Shown: in pieces, positions 53,615 to 64,000 of the stretch | Numbering within the stretch: position 1 is the first letter of the stretch | How the letters are laid out: every line of letters starts with the position of its first letter | Assembly: GCF_900115085.1 (NCBI RefSeq) | Contig: NZ_FOVF01000005.1 | Location: forward strand, 62,001 to 126,000 | Length of the DNA stretch: 64,000 bases | Reading direction: 5' to 3' | Source: Dokdonella immobilis | GTDB taxonomy: Bacteria; Pseudomonadota; Gammaproteobacteria; Xanthomonadales; Rhodanobacteraceae | The notes under the pieces: model-generated | The model's database searches: none | Told to the model about the DNA's origin: nothing | What the model saw: only the letters and a program-made list of their open reading frames with translations | Translations under genes and position numbers: made by a program

Positions 53615-56600
53615 ATGACCCCATTTCGCCGACGTCTGCGAAAACTGCGCTTTTTCCTGCAGGCGGCGGTCGTCACCCTGATCATCACCGCCGCCGTGCT
53701 GGTCGGATTCGCCCAACTGGCCTTGCCGTGGCTGGCCGACAATCCGCAACGCATCGAAGGCTGGCTGTCGCAGCGGCTCGCGCGACCGGTCAGCATCGGC
53801 CATGTCGGCAGCCTGTGGACGCGGGCCGGACCACGCCTCGTACTCGACGATCTGCGGATCGGGACCGCTACCAGTGGGGAGTCCGCGCTGCTGCTGCCGC
53901 GCGCCGAACTCGCCCTGAACCTGTATGCGGCTTTCCAGCGCAACCGGGCCTGGAACGAATTCCGCCTGGTCGGACTGGACCTCAGCCTGGTGCGCGGCGC
54001 CCAGGGCGAATGGCACCTTCGCGGCATCGATGCGAGCAGCAGCACGGGCGGTTCGATGGGCGCCCTCGGCGCGGTCGTCCTGGTCGACCTGAAACTGGCG
54101 GTGGTCGACGAGCAACGCGATCTCAAGCTCGACCTGCGCGTACCCGAATTGCGCGTGGTCAACCTCGGCAACATCACCCGCATCCTCGGCCAGGTCGGCA
54201 GCAGCAACGCCGGCGCCTCACCCCTGACCCTGGTGGCCGACGTCGACGTCGCCGAGCGTTCGGGGCAGCTGTATGTCGGAGGCCGCAATCTCGATCTGGC
54301 CGAACTCGCGGCTGGACATTCGATCGGCGGCACCCGCATCGTCTCGAGCAGCGGCGATATCGGCATCTGGAGCAACTGGCGCAGCGGCCGCATCGAGGAC
54401 ATCTGGACCCGGCTCGCACTTTCCGCGACCGTGCTCGAGGCCACCAGCGAGGTGCAGGTAGACGACGGGCTTGCGGTGATCCCGCGCAGCGCATTCGACG
54501 AACTTGGCCTGACCGCCCACTGGCAGCGCGCGGGGCAGGGTTGGACGCTCGACGTCGCCGACGCGACATCGACGCGCCAGGGTCTCGCCAGTGCACCCGC
54601 CCGGTTCACCGTGCAGCGCATGGACGACGCGACCGAGCGCTACCAGGCCGCTGGAAACGCCATCGATCTCTCCGCGCTCGGCAGCCTCGGGATGCTCTCG
54701 AGCGTTGTTCCGGATGCCCTGCGCCACTGGCTGTATCTCGGCAATCCGCGCGGCAGGCTCAGCGCCATCGACCTGCACTGGAATTCCGCGCAGGACTTCG
54801 ACATCGACATGCTGGTGGACGGATTTGGCTGCCGCAATGCCGGTTCGATTCCGGGCATCGAGCCGCTCGACCTGCGCCTGACCGGCGATGCCGGTGCCCT
54901 GCTTCTGGCCATACCGCGACAGGCGACCCAGGCGAGCTATCCGAAGGTCTTCCGCAAGCCCTTCGACTGGACCGCATTCGGCGGCGACCTGGTGGCCTGG
55001 CGCGATGGCGACGGTTGGCGCGTGCAGACCGACAGGATCTCGGCGGAGGCCACCAACTATGCGGTCGAGCTGCGCGGCGGCATGGAGCTGCAGGGCGACG
55101 GGTCGCGGCCGCTGCTCGATCTTGCGGCCCTCGTGACGCGCGGCGATGTCGAGGCCGCGAAATTGTTCTGGACGGTCAATACGATGCCGGCCAGTTCGGT
55201 CGACTGGCTCGATCGTTCCCTGGTCGCCGGCAGCGTGACCCGTGGCCGCGCCCTGGTTCGAGGCGATCTGGACAACTGGCCTTTCGACGACGATTCCGGT
55301 CGCTTCGAGGCGCGTGCGGACCTGCACGATCTCGAACTGGCCTACCTGCGTGACTGGCCGAGCGGTGAAAAGCTCGACGTGGTCGCGCGCTTCATCAACA
55401 ACGGCATGCAGGCCGAGGCCAGCAGCGGCCGCTCGATGGGCGTCACCCTCGACCACGTCGACGCGACCATCGGCAACTTTCATGAACCGTTGCTGGAACT
55501 GGCGATCGACGGCCAGGCCAGTGGAGCCGATCTGCTGAGCTATCTTCGCGCGACACCGATCGGCACGCAGCATGCCGCGTATCTGGACGGACTCGGCATC
55601 GGCGGTCGCGGGCGTGTCCACGTCGACATCGCGGCACCGCTGAAGGACAGCGACAAGACGACACTGCAGGGGCGCGTCGAACTCGCCGACGCGGACCTCG
55701 ACGAGTCGACCTGGGATCTTCATTTCAAGCAGGCCAACGGCCGGGTCCGGTTCGATCGGACCGGCGTGCTCGCCGAGCCGCTGTCTGCCCAATACGAGGG
55801 GCAGCCGGTCACACTCGGCATTGCCATCGGCAGTTCGGCGACCGATCCGGACAATGCCTTCGAGGGCCGCCTCGACGGAATTCTTCCGACCAGCCTCGTA
55901 TTCGCGCGCGCCGCAGACCTCGCGCCCGCCATGCCCCATTTCCCAGGGGCAGCGAACTGGCACGTCGACCTGGCGATCGGCGCCGAACACGGTGCCGCCA
56001 GCGAGCGCAAGCGCTTGCGCCTGGAGAGCGATCTCGAAGGCGTCGCGATCGACTTGCCCGAGCCGCTCATGAAGGCCGCGACGACGAAAATGCCGTTCGC
56101 GCTCGAACTGCAGATGCCGCCGCTCGGGCAGCCGTTCACGGCCTCCCTCGGCGATGTCGCGCGTGTGCGCGGGCGGCTGCCCGGCCCGGCCAGCCCGCTG
56201 TCGGCACGTCTCGATCTCGGTCCCGGCAGTGCAAGCGAACCACCGCCGGAGAAGGGCCTCTACGTTGCCGGGCATCCCGCGATCGTCGATGCGGATGGCT
56301 GGATCAAGCTGTTCACCGCCGGTGGAACAGGCGGCGATTTCCTCAACGGCATGGCCATCGATGTCGACGATCTGCGCATGGCCGGCCGATCCTTCCCCAA
56401 CCTGCATGTCGATCTCGTACCGCAAGAGGAAGCCACCTCGATCCGCGTACGCGGCGACGCGCTCGAGGGCGAGCTGGCCGTCTCGACGGTCGACCTCGCG
56501 CGGCGCGGCATCACCGCGCAGATGAAACGCGTGCGTTGGCCGGACCTGCCCCCTGGCGACGAGGATGCGCCGGCCCCGCTGTCCGGCGTCGCCCCGGCGA

Positions 56601-57721
56601 CGCTGCCACCGCTGCATTTGTGGGTCGGTGAGCTGCAACTCGGCACTTCGAATTTCGGCGACATGCGACTGGAGACCTTTCCAACCGCGGACGGCATGCG
56701 CATCGATCTGCTCGAATCGAAATCGGCCAACCTGGACATGCGGGCGACCGGCGACTGGCAAGGTCCGGCCGGCGAGAACCGTTCGCACCTGGTCATCGAC
56801 ATGACCGCCAAGAGCCTCGGCAGCATGCTCGACTCGTTCGGCTATGAGGGCATCATCGAAGGCGGCCAGACCTTCGCCCGCATCGACGCCTCATGGCCAG
56901 GCGCCCCGACCGCGTTCGCGCTCGCCAACACCAGCGGGACGCTCGAGATCGGCGTCGAGAACGGACGCATCCTCGACGTGGATCCGGGCGCCAGCGGCCG
57001 ACTGTTCGGGTTGCTGTCGCTGCGCGAGATCCCGCGACGACTGTCCCTCGATTTCAGCGACCTGTTCAAATCCGGCATGAGCTTCAACTCGATCAAGGGC
57101 TCGTTCGTCCTTGCCGACGGCAATGCGACGACCAGCGACCTGGTCATCGCCAGTCCGGCTGCCGACATCACGATCAGCGGCAGGACCGGATTGCGCGCCA
57201 AGGACTACGACCAGGAGATGGTCGTCGTGCCGCGAGCCGGCGTGGCCTTGCCGGTTGTCGGCGCACTCGCCGGCGGGCCCGTGGGGGCCGCAGCGGGCAT
57301 CGTCGTGCAGACCCTGCTCGGCAAGAAGCTCAATCAGGCGACGCGCTCGCGCTATCGGGTCACCGGGAGCTGGGAGAAGCCCGTCATCGCGCTGGTCAGC
57401 AGGGAGTCCGCCAAGGAGCGGCGCAGTCCGGCTGCCGAAAAGCCGGCCGGACCGGAGCCTGCTCCGGTGGGCGTGCCTGGCGGGTTGGCCGAGGACCCCG
57501 AGAGAGCAGAAGGCGGTTCCGAACGCGGACCCGAGCCAACGCCACAGTCAAACGGCAGCGCGCCCAGTGGGACAGCCATCCTGCCAGCGCAGGCGCTGCC
57601 CGCGGCCGCTCCTCCTTCCGCGCCGGAGACGGTCAAACCCACCGACCCGCCAGCCGTCTCCGTGCCCCCGGCGGAAGATGATCCGGACCCGCAGACCGGA
57701 GCGCCTGCGCGTCGTGGTTGA
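53615..57721 (+). CDS. yhdP: YhdP-family AsmA-like envelope protein
   Basis: This family of large inner-membrane proteins spans the periplasm and carries phospholipids toward the outer membrane. The 1368-residue protein has one N-terminal helix (about 11-36), a long beta-rich groove with repeating strands (DUF3971 region from about 330), and an AsmA-like C-terminal part (about 1080-1240; GLLSLREIPRRLSLDFSDLF, FNSIKGSFVLADGNATTSDLVI). A Pro/Ala/Glu tail (about 1265-1368) is unusually long. The ATG at 53615 follows the small mobile element. In E. coli the order is rng-yhdP-tldD; tldD is missing here. Confidence 0.92.
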   Translation: MTPFRRRLRKLRFFLQAAVVTLIITAAVLVGFAQLALPWLADNPQRIEGWLSQRLARPVSIGHVGSLWTRAGPRLVLDDLRIGTATSGESALLLPRAELALNLYAAFQRNRAWNEFRLVGLDLSLVRGAQGEWHLRGIDASSSTGGSMGALGAVVLVDLKLAVVDEQRDLKLDLRVPELRVVNLGNITRILGQVGSSNAGASPLTLVADVDVAERSGQLYVGGRNLDLAELAAGHSIGGTRIVSSSGDIGIWSNWRSGRIEDIWTRLALSATVLEATSEVQVDDGLAVIPRSAFDELGLTAHWQRAGQGWTLDVADATSTRQGLASAPARFTVQRMDDATERYQAAGNAIDLSALGSLGMLSSVVPDALRHWLYLGNPRGRLSAIDLHWNSAQDFDIDMLVDGFGCRNAGSIPGIEPLDLRLTGDAGALLLAIPRQATQASYPKVFRKPFDWTAFGGDLVAWRDGDGWRVQTDRISAEATNYAVELRGGMELQGDGSRPLLDLAALVTRGDVEAAKLFWTVNTMPASSVDWLDRSLVAGSVTRGRALVRGDLDNWPFDDDSGRFEARADLHDLELAYLRDWPSGEKLDVVARFINNGMQAEASSGRSMGVTLDHVDATIGNFHEPLLELAIDGQASGADLLSYLRATPIGTQHAAYLDGLGIGGRGRVHVDIAAPLKDSDKTTLQGRVELADADLDESTWDLHFKQANGRVRFDRTGVLAEPLSAQYEGQPVTLGIAIGSSATDPDNAFEGRLDGILPTSLVFARAADLAPAMPHFPGAANWHVDLAIGAEHGAASERKRLRLESDLEGVAIDLPEPLMKAATTKMPFALELQMPPLGQPFTASLGDVARVRGRLPGPASPLSARLDLGPGSASEPPPEKGLYVAGHPAIVDADGWIKLFTAGGTGGDFLNGMAIDVDDLRMAGRSFPNLHVDLVPQEEATSIRVRGDALEGELAVSTVDLARRGITAQMKRVRWPDLPPGDEDAPAPLSGVAPATLPPLHLWVGELQLGTSNFGDMRLETFPTADGMRIDLLESKSANLDMRATGDWQGPAGENRSHLVIDMTAKSLGSMLDSFGYEGIIEGGQTFARIDASWPGAPTAFALANTSGTLEIGVENGRILDVDPGASGRLFGLLSLREIPRRLSLDFSDLFKSGMSFNSIKGSFVLADGNATTSDLVIASPAADITISGRTGLRAKDYDQEMVVVPRAGVALPVVGALAGGPVGAAAGIVVQTLLGKKLNQATRSRYRVTGSWEKPVIALVSRESAKERRSPAAEKPAGPEPAPVGVPGGLAEDPERAEGGSERGPEPTPQSNGSAPSGTAILPAQALPAAAPPSAPETVKPTDPPAVSVPPAEDDPDPQTGAPARRG

Positions 57722-57745
57722 GCCCGCCGCAGGACCGGCTGCCGA

Positions 57746-58234
57746 TCAGATCCGCGAGTAGCTCCACGACTGCATCTGGCCGTCCCGATAGGGCATGACG
57801 CCATGGAATGTACGCGGATCGGCATCGAACACGAGCGGCAGGAAGTGGCGGTCGCCATCCCACAGCGGCAGATCGAGGATACGGTCGAGGGCGACCCATT
57901 CGAGGCGGCCTTCCTCGTTGCTATCGGGCGGCGTGCCGGTGTAGCGTTCGATCAGGAAGACGAAGCCTAGCCAGTCCTCGCCCTGCTTGCCGAATCCGGG
58001 CCAGCTGATCGTGCCGCGCAGGCTCATGCGCGTGCACTCGATGCCGGCTTCTTCATGGATTTCGCGGCGCATGCAGGCGACCACATCTTCTCCGGGATCC
58101 ATTTTTCCGCCGAGGCCGTTGTACTTGCCGAGGTGCTGGTCGTTGGCGCGGGCATTTCGATGGACGAGCAATACCTGTGAGCGGTCCTCGGAAAGCACGT
58201 AACCAAGGGTGGCGACGATCGGGGTATAGGGCAT
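57746..58234 (-). CDS. Nudix hydrolase (MutT/NUDT1-like)
   Basis: The 162-residue protein has a clean Nudix box, GGKMDPGEDVVACMRREIHEEAGI (about 42-65), preceded by GKYNGLGG, the pattern of 8-oxo-(d)GTP hydrolases of the NUDT1 group. A C-terminal W-x-x-D-R segment and the HFLPLVFDADPRTFHGVM stretch fit the same group. An in-frame ATG at 58267 would add 11 residues. The gene is convergent with yhdP (24 bp gap) and divergent from the EamA exporter. Confidence 0.85.
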   Translation of the reverse strand: MPYTPIVATLGYVLSEDRSQVLLVHRNARANDQHLGKYNGLGGKMDPGEDVVACMRREIHEEAGIECTRMSLRGTISWPGFGKQGEDWLGFVFLIERYTGTPPDSNEEGRLEWVALDRILDLPLWDGDRHFLPLVFDADPRTFHGVMPYRDGQMQSWSYSRI

Positions 58235-58403
58235 GGGAACGGATGGGCGCGTGATGTGATCGACCATTTTCGCAGATTTGGCGCTGTTATCCGGCTTTGC
58301 CTCGCAGTCGGTCCGTGCCTGCATGCTCGAAATCCGTGGCGCGCAGGTGCGGAGACTTGCCCGGTTTTGGAGGGCTTGCGCTCCGCGCGCGGAATGCTGT
58401 GTA

Positions 58404-59294
58404 GTGAGTGAGTCCATTTCGGCGCGTGCGGCCACCTGGAGCGGCGTCTTTGCCATCCTGCTGTGGTCCTCGCTGGCCCTGCTGACCGTGGCCACGGCCG
58501 CGCTGCCGCCGTTCGAGGTGCTGGCCCTGAGCTTTGCTGTCGGTGGCCTCAGCGCGCTGTGCATTCCGGTCGCCGGCGGTGGCCGCCTCGCGGCCCTGCG
58601 CCAGCCGTGGCCGTCGTTCGGGCTCGCCGTTGCCGCGCTGTTCGGTTACCACGCCCTGTACTTCATCGCCTTTCGCCACGCGCCGGCGATCGAGGTCAAC
58701 CTGATCAATTACCTCTGGCCGCTGCTGATCGTGGTGTTTGCCGCTTTCGTGCCCGGGGTGCGCCTGCTGCCTGCGCAACTGGCCGGAACCCTGCTCGGTC
58801 TGGCCGGCGTCGTGTTCATGGTTACGCGCGGCCAGGGACCGCGTATCGAGGCCGCTCATCTGCCGGGCTATCTGGCCGCACTCGGTGCCGCAGTGACCTG
58901 GTCGAGTTACTCGGTCCTGAACCGACGCTTCCAAGCAGTGCCAAGCAGCGCGATCGGTGGCGTGTGCCTGGCGGTGGCCGTGCTCGCCTTGCTTTGCCAC
59001 CGGCTTTTCGAGAACTCGGTGATGCCGGGTCCCGGGCAATGGCTGGTCCTGGTCCTGATGGGGCTCGGCCCGGTCGGGGTGGCGTTCCGGCTCTGGGACC
59101 GCGGCACCAAGCACGGCGATCTCGCCCTGCTCGGCACGCTCTCGTATGCCGCGCCCCTGCTTTCGACCCTGCTGTTGCTGGGCAGCGGCCGGGTCGACGC
59201 GCACTGGAGCCAGGGCCTGGCCGTGCTCCTGCTGCTGGCCGGTGCCTGGCTCAGCGTACGCGCATCGATGCGCAGCAGGACGGCGCCTCGCTGA
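58404..59294 (+). CDS. EamA/DMT-family exporter (YddG-like)
   Basis: The 296-residue protein has ten hydrophobic helices in two EamA repeats (about 1-145 and 146-290). Stretches such as YHALYFIAFRHAPAIEVNLINYLWPLLIV and GYLAALGAAVTWSSYSVLNRRF resemble YddG, an exporter of aromatic amino acids and some drugs. The substrate here is inferred. The GTG at 58404 (VSESISARAATWSG) is chosen because the extension further upstream is not hydrophobic or conserved. Confidence 0.85.
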   Translation: MSESISARAATWSGVFAILLWSSLALLTVATAALPPFEVLALSFAVGGLSALCIPVAGGGRLAALRQPWPSFGLAVAALFGYHALYFIAFRHAPAIEVNLINYLWPLLIVVFAAFVPGVRLLPAQLAGTLLGLAGVVFMVTRGQGPRIEAAHLPGYLAALGAAVTWSSYSVLNRRFQAVPSSAIGGVCLAVAVLALLCHRLFENSVMPGPGQWLVLVLMGLGPVGVAFRLWDRGTKHGDLALLGTLSYAAPLLSTLLLLGSGRVDAHWSQGLAVLLLLAGAWLSVRASMRSRTAPR

Positions 59295-59300
59295 TCCGGC

Positions 59301-59606
59301 TCAGCCTTTCGGCGGATGCGCTCGCTGCGCGGCGGCAAAGGCCTCGAGCTGTTCGGCGCTGGCTTCGCGTTGGTGACGTGCCTTCCAGTCGGCGAACGGT
59401 TCGCCGTAGATGCGCTCACGCGCCTGCTCCTTGCCGATATCGAGGCCGCGCTTCTCGCCGGCCTCGCGATACCAGTCGGCCAGGCAATTGCGGCAGAAGC
59501 CGGCCAGGATCATCAGGTCGATGTTCTGCACGTCCGGGCGCTCGCGCAGGTGTTCGAGCAGCCGGCGGAAGGCCGAAGCCTCGAGTTCGGTGGTGATGTC
59601 GTTCAT
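59301..59606 (-). CDS. DUF1244 protein
   Basis: The 101-residue protein has the DUF1244 pattern: [42 protein letters not shown], with two Cys residues in FCRNC, and a polar C-terminus. Structure from structural genomics is helical; function unknown. It ends 6 bp after the EamA stop and is convergent with it; the ATG at 59606 is the family start. folD is divergent. Confidence 0.9.
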   Translation of the reverse strand: MNDITTELEASAFRRLLEHLRERPDVQNIDLMILAGFCRNCLADWYREAGEKRGLDIGKEQARERIYGEPFADWKARHQREASAEQLEAFAAAQRAHPPKG

Positions 59607-59701
59607 CAGACTGCTCCGCTCGTCTGATTGCAATCCTAGCATCCCCGTTTGAGCGCGCTCGGCCGGGCATGGATAATGCGCGGTCTTCTGCGGGAGTACC
59701 G

Positions 59702-60556
59702 ATGAGCGCACGTCTGCTGGACGGCAAACGTATTGCCGATGAACTGCTCGATCGCCTCGCCGTGCGCGTGCGCGACCGCATTGCATGCGGCAAGACCCAG
59801 CCCGGCCTCGCTGTCATCCTGGTCGGCGACGAGCCGGCCTCGGCGGTCTACGTGCGCAACAAGCGACGTGCCTGCGTGCGCGTCGGATTCTCCTCGATGG
59901 CCTTCGATCTGCCCGGCGACACGCCCGAATCCGAGCTGGTCGCGCTGGTCGAGCGCCTCAACGCCGATCCGACCGTGCACGGCATCCTCGTGCAATTGCC
60001 CCTGCCGGATCATGTCGATGCCAATGCGCTGATCAACCGCATCGATCCGCGCAAGGATGTCGACGGCTTCCAGGCCGAGAATGTCGGTCGCCTGGTCCTG
60101 CGCCAGCGCGGCCTGCGCCCGTGCACCTCGAAGGGCGTGATGACCCTGCTCGCGCACACCGACCGGCCGGTGCGCGGCAAGCATGCGGTCGTCGTCGGCG
60201 TCTCCAACCATGTCGGCCGGCCGCTCATGCTCGAACTGCTGCTGGCCGGCTGCACGACCACGGTCTGCCATCGTTTCACGGTCGGGCTGGCCGATTTCGT
60301 CGGCGCCGCCGACATCCTGGTGGTCGCGGTGGGCCGCCCGGACCTGGTCCGGGGCGAATGGATCAAGCCCGGCGCGATCGTCATCGACGTCGGCATCAAC
60401 CGGCGCGCGGACGGCAGCCTGACCGGCGACGTCGAGTTCGCCGCCGCCGCCGAACGCGCCGCCTGGATCACCCCGGTGCCGGGTGGGGTGGGCCCGATGA
60501 CCGTAGCCACGCTGATGGAAAACACGCTCGAGGCGGCCGAGACCTTCTTCGACTGA
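59702..60556 (+). CDS. folD: Bifunctional methylene-tetrahydrofolate dehydrogenase/cyclohydrolase
   Basis: FolD interconverts 5,10-methylene-, methenyl- and 10-formyl-THF, feeding purine and methionine synthesis. The 284-residue protein has the [22 protein letters not shown] stretch with the catalytic Lys (about 54), [12 protein letters not shown] (about 95-106), [14 protein letters not shown], the NADP-binding [15 protein letters not shown], and the end [26 protein letters not shown] is 6 nt before the ATG at 59702. guaB follows by 93 bp. Confidence 0.95.
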   Translation: MSARLLDGKRIADELLDRLAVRVRDRIACGKTQPGLAVILVGDEPASAVYVRNKRRACVRVGFSSMAFDLPGDTPESELVALVERLNADPTVHGILVQLPLPDHVDANALINRIDPRKDVDGFQAENVGRLVLRQRGLRPCTSKGVMTLLAHTDRPVRGKHAVVVGVSNHVGRPLMLELLLAGCTTTVCHRFTVGLADFVGAADILVVAVGRPDLVRGEWIKPGAIVIDVGINRRADGSLTGDVEFAAAAERAAWITPVPGGVGPMTVATLMENTLEAAETFFD

Positions 60557-62104
<1,548 letters not shown>

Positions 62105-62110
62105 TTGGGG

Positions 62111-62239
62111 GCCGGGATTCGGGATTCGAGATTCGGGATTCGTCGAAGCGGTTCTTCGCGAATTGCCGGGACTGGCCTGAAATCTCGCTTCTTGCTCTTG
62201 CGAATCTCCAATCCCGAATCCCGAATCCCGAATCCCGGC
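62111..62239. repeat. Inverted heptamer hairpin between guaB and guaA
   Basis: The left arm (62111-62140) and the complement of the right arm (62210-62239) agree at 29 of 30 positions and are built from GGGATTC/GAATCCC units, the same heptamer as the array at 28968. The 69-nt spacer has no gene. The right arm ends 3 nt before the guaA ATG, so the ribosome-binding region of guaA lies inside the repeat and no Shine-Dalgarno is visible. Confidence 0.85.
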
Positions 62240-62242
62240 ACC

Positions 62243-63808
62243 ATGAACCTTCACGACGACAAGATCCTGATCCTCGATTTCGGTGCGCAATACACGCAGC
62301 TGATCGCGCGGCGCATCCGCGAGATCGGCGTCTATTGCGAGATCTGGGCCTGGGATCACGATCCGGCCGAGATCGCGGCCTTTGGGGCGAAGGGCATCGT
62401 GCTTTCGGGAGGGCCGGAATCGACCACGTTGCATGGGGCGCCGAAGGCGCCGCAGGAAGTGTTCGACTCGGGCCTGCCGATCCTCGGCATCTGTTACGGC
62501 ATGCAGACCCTGGCGGCCCAGCTCGGCGGGTCGACCGAAGCCGCCGACGCGCGCGAGTTCGGTCATGCCGAAGTCGAGGTCATCGACCGCGATGAATTGC
62601 TGCACGGACTCAACGACCATCCGGGCAAACCGCCACGGCTGAACGTTTGGATGAGCCATGGCGATCATGTCGCCAAAGCACCGCCCGGTTTCGTCGTCAC
62701 CGCACGCACCGACCGCATCCCGGTGGCCGCGATGGCCAACGAGGAAAAGCGCTGGTACGGCGTGCAGTTCCATCCGGAAGTCACCCATACGCGCCAGGGC
62801 GAAACCCTGCTGCGCCGCTTCGTCGCCGAGATCTGCGGCTGCCGCACGCTGTGGACGGCGGCCAACATCATCGACGACCAGATCGCCCGCGTGCGCGAGA
62901 AGGTCGGCAATGACGAGGTCATCCTCGGCCTCTCCGGTGGCGTCGATTCCTCGGTCGTCGCCGCCCTGCTGCATCGGGCCATCGGCGAGCAGCTGACCTG
63001 CGTATTCGTCGACACCGGTCTGCTGCGCTGGCAGGAGGGTGACCAGGTCATGGCCATGTTCGCCGAGCACATGGGCGTCAAGGTGATCCGCGTCAACGCC
63101 GCGCAACGCTATTTCGATGCGCTGAAAGGCGTTGCCGACCCGGAGGCCAAGCGCAAGATCATCGGCAACCTGTTCATCGAGATCTTCGACGAGGAGTCCG
63201 CGAAACTGGCCAATGCACGCTGGCTCGCGCAGGGCACGATCTATCCCGACGTGATCGAGTCGGCCGGCAGCGGCACCGGCAAGGCGCACGTGATCAAGAG
63301 CCACCACAATGTCGGTGGCCTGCCGGCGCACATGAAGCTCGGCCTGGTGGAACCCTTGCGCGAACTGTTCAAGGACGAGGTGCGCCGGCTCGGCGTGGAA
63401 CTCGGCCTGCCGCGCGCGATGGTCTATCGGCATCCGTTCCCGGGGCCGGGCCTCGGCGTGCGCATCCTCGGCGAGGTCAAACCCGAATATGCCGAACTGC
63501 TCGCCCGTGCCGATGCAATTTTCATCGAGGAACTGCGCAAGGCCGACCTCTACGACAAGACCAGCCAGGCCTTCGCCGTGTTCCTGCCGGTCAAGTCGGT
63601 CGGCGTGGTCGGCGATGCGCGCGCCTACGAATGGGTCATCGCCCTGCGCGCGGTCGAGACCATCGACTTCATGACCGCGCACTGGGCCCATCTGCCGTAC
63701 GACTTCCTCGGCACGGTATCGAACCGCATCATCAACGAACTGCGCGGCATCTCGCGCGTGGTCTACGACATCAGCGGTAAACCGCCCGCGACGATCGAGT
63801 GGGAGTGA
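62243..63808 (+). CDS. guaA: GMP synthase (glutamine-hydrolysing)
   Basis: GuaA aminates XMP to GMP. The 521-residue protein has the class I glutaminase domain (ILGICYGMQ with Cys, about 84-92; GVQFHPE with His), the ATP-pyrophosphatase P-loop [11 protein letters not shown] (about 229-239) and the dimerisation domain ending PPATIEWE, all as in the family. The ATG at 62243 follows directly after the heptamer hairpin without a visible ribosome binding site. guaB-guaA is the standard order. Confidence 0.97.
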   Translation: MNLHDDKILILDFGAQYTQLIARRIREIGVYCEIWAWDHDPAEIAAFGAKGIVLSGGPESTTLHGAPKAPQEVFDSGLPILGICYGMQTLAAQLGGSTEAADAREFGHAEVEVIDRDELLHGLNDHPGKPPRLNVWMSHGDHVAKAPPGFVVTARTDRIPVAAMANEEKRWYGVQFHPEVTHTRQGETLLRRFVAEICGCRTLWTAANIIDDQIARVREKVGNDEVILGLSGGVDSSVVAALLHRAIGEQLTCVFVDTGLLRWQEGDQVMAMFAEHMGVKVIRVNAAQRYFDALKGVADPEAKRKIIGNLFIEIFDEESAKLANARWLAQGTIYPDVIESAGSGTGKAHVIKSHHNVGGLPAHMKLGLVEPLRELFKDEVRRLGVELGLPRAMVYRHPFPGPGLGVRILGEVKPEYAELLARADAIFIEELRKADLYDKTSQAFAVFLPVKSVGVVGDARAYEWVIALRAVETIDFMTAHWAHLPYDFLGTVSNRIINELRGISRVVYDISGKPPATIEWE

Positions 63809-63819
63809 ATTGACGCGCC

Positions 63820-64000
63820 GTGCCGTCGGCACGGCTGATCGAGGTCGCACGGGATCCGGTCGGCTTGACTGATGTGACCGACATTGTGGGCGTGTCGAAG
63901 CAGAGCATGCGCAAGTCGATGCTGGCCCATCCGGGCGATTCCAGGCGTCGGTACATGAGGGCAGCGCGTCACCATTGCCCCACATTCATGCTCACGCATC
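63820..64000 (+). pseudogene. Frameshifted remnant of a small HTH DNA-binding protein
   Basis: Reading from GTG at 63820 gives ARLIEVARDPVGLTDVTDIV, then GVSKQSMRKSMLAHPG, which resembles the C-terminal half of small HTH proteins that carry a GLSDVAEVVGVSRQNMRKLM-like helix-turn-helix. After HPGD the matching frame shifts by one base: FQASVHEGSAS then continues the family pattern (PVHEGSAS). An in-frame TGA at 63811 closes the frame upstream and no N-terminal half is present. It is thus a truncated and frameshifted fragment reaching the window edge. A 7-bp hairpin (63818-63834) lies at its start. Confidence 0.6.

Noticed and set aside
53142-53618. Open frames inside the small mobile element on both strands, ending in a VQSLP motif
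   Set aside because: The shared VQSLP end comes from translating the terminal repeat, not from a conserved protein.
54218-56788. An 856-codon minus-strand open frame inside yhdP
   Set aside because: Antisense shadow of a GC-rich gene, without any family motif.

Overview
The window is about 64 kb of GC-rich, densely coding chromosome. It most likely comes from a gammaproteobacterium of the order Lysobacterales (Xanthomonadales). The evidence is the mixture of gene orders: folC-SPOR-cvpA-purF; phoB-phoR-ppk-ppx; dapA-bamC divergent from gcvR-bcp; queG/nnr-tsaE-amiC-mutL; rsfS-rlmH-maf-rng-yhdP; guaB-guaA; and a short NAD-type isocitrate dehydrogenase. Most of the window is housekeeping backbone. 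No plasmid, phage or CRISPR signal was seen.

Layout. 0-5.4 kb: the end of an unknown gene, a rhomboid protease, then folC, a two-SPOR cell-envelope protein, cvpA and purF, closed by a strong intrinsic terminator. 5.5-11.1 kb: a ferritin-like DUF455 protein and a cell-surface glycan/lipid block (two polytopic membrane proteins, a GT4 and a GT2 glycosyltransferase, a DUF2304 protein). 11.1-14.9 kb: an accessory island of three exported proteins of unknown role, lower in GC at its right end, with its own promoter and terminator and flanked by a decayed IS3-family orfA. 14.9-24 kb, minus strand: lpxH, a periplasmic cyclophilin, then a tightly overlapped ppx-ppk-phoR-phoB set and the BepA-like protease. 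24-34 kb: glutaredoxin, NAD-isocitrate dehydrogenase, thiD, a FadL-like porin, PIN-PhoH, bcp-gcvR, dapA-bamC, ferredoxin and tRNA-Glu(CUC). 34-48 kb: pcnB-folK, panB-panC, queG, nnr-tsaE-amiC-mutL, a DUF1684 protein, an enoyl-CoA hydratase and an FKBP. 48-58 kb: Nudix-sseA, rsfS-rlmH, maf, rng and yhdP. 58-64 kb: Nudix, an EamA exporter, folD, guaB, guaA and a frameshifted HTH-gene remnant.

How the genes work together: pantothenate (panB, panC), folate (folC, folK, folD), purine nucleotides (purF, guaB, guaA) and lysine/cell wall (dapA, amiC) are each represented. phoB, phoR, ppk and ppx together suggest phosphate-responsive control of polyphosphate synthesis and breakdown.

The most notable non-gene structure is a small IS5-like non-autonomous element (about 284 bp) with near-perfect terminal inverted repeats and a CTAG target duplication. 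It sits exactly on the rng stop codon, and a degenerate related end sits exactly on the folC stop codon. A heptamer (CGAATCC) repeat occurs as a 14-unit tandem array beside phoH, and again as a 29/30-bp inverted hairpin that runs to within 3 nt of the guaA start codon. PhoR has no visible membrane segment, and RsfS carries a long histone-H1-like N-terminal extension. I did not find a clear new defence or biosynthetic system; the exported-protein island and the repeat-controlled gene boundaries are the best candidates for novelty.
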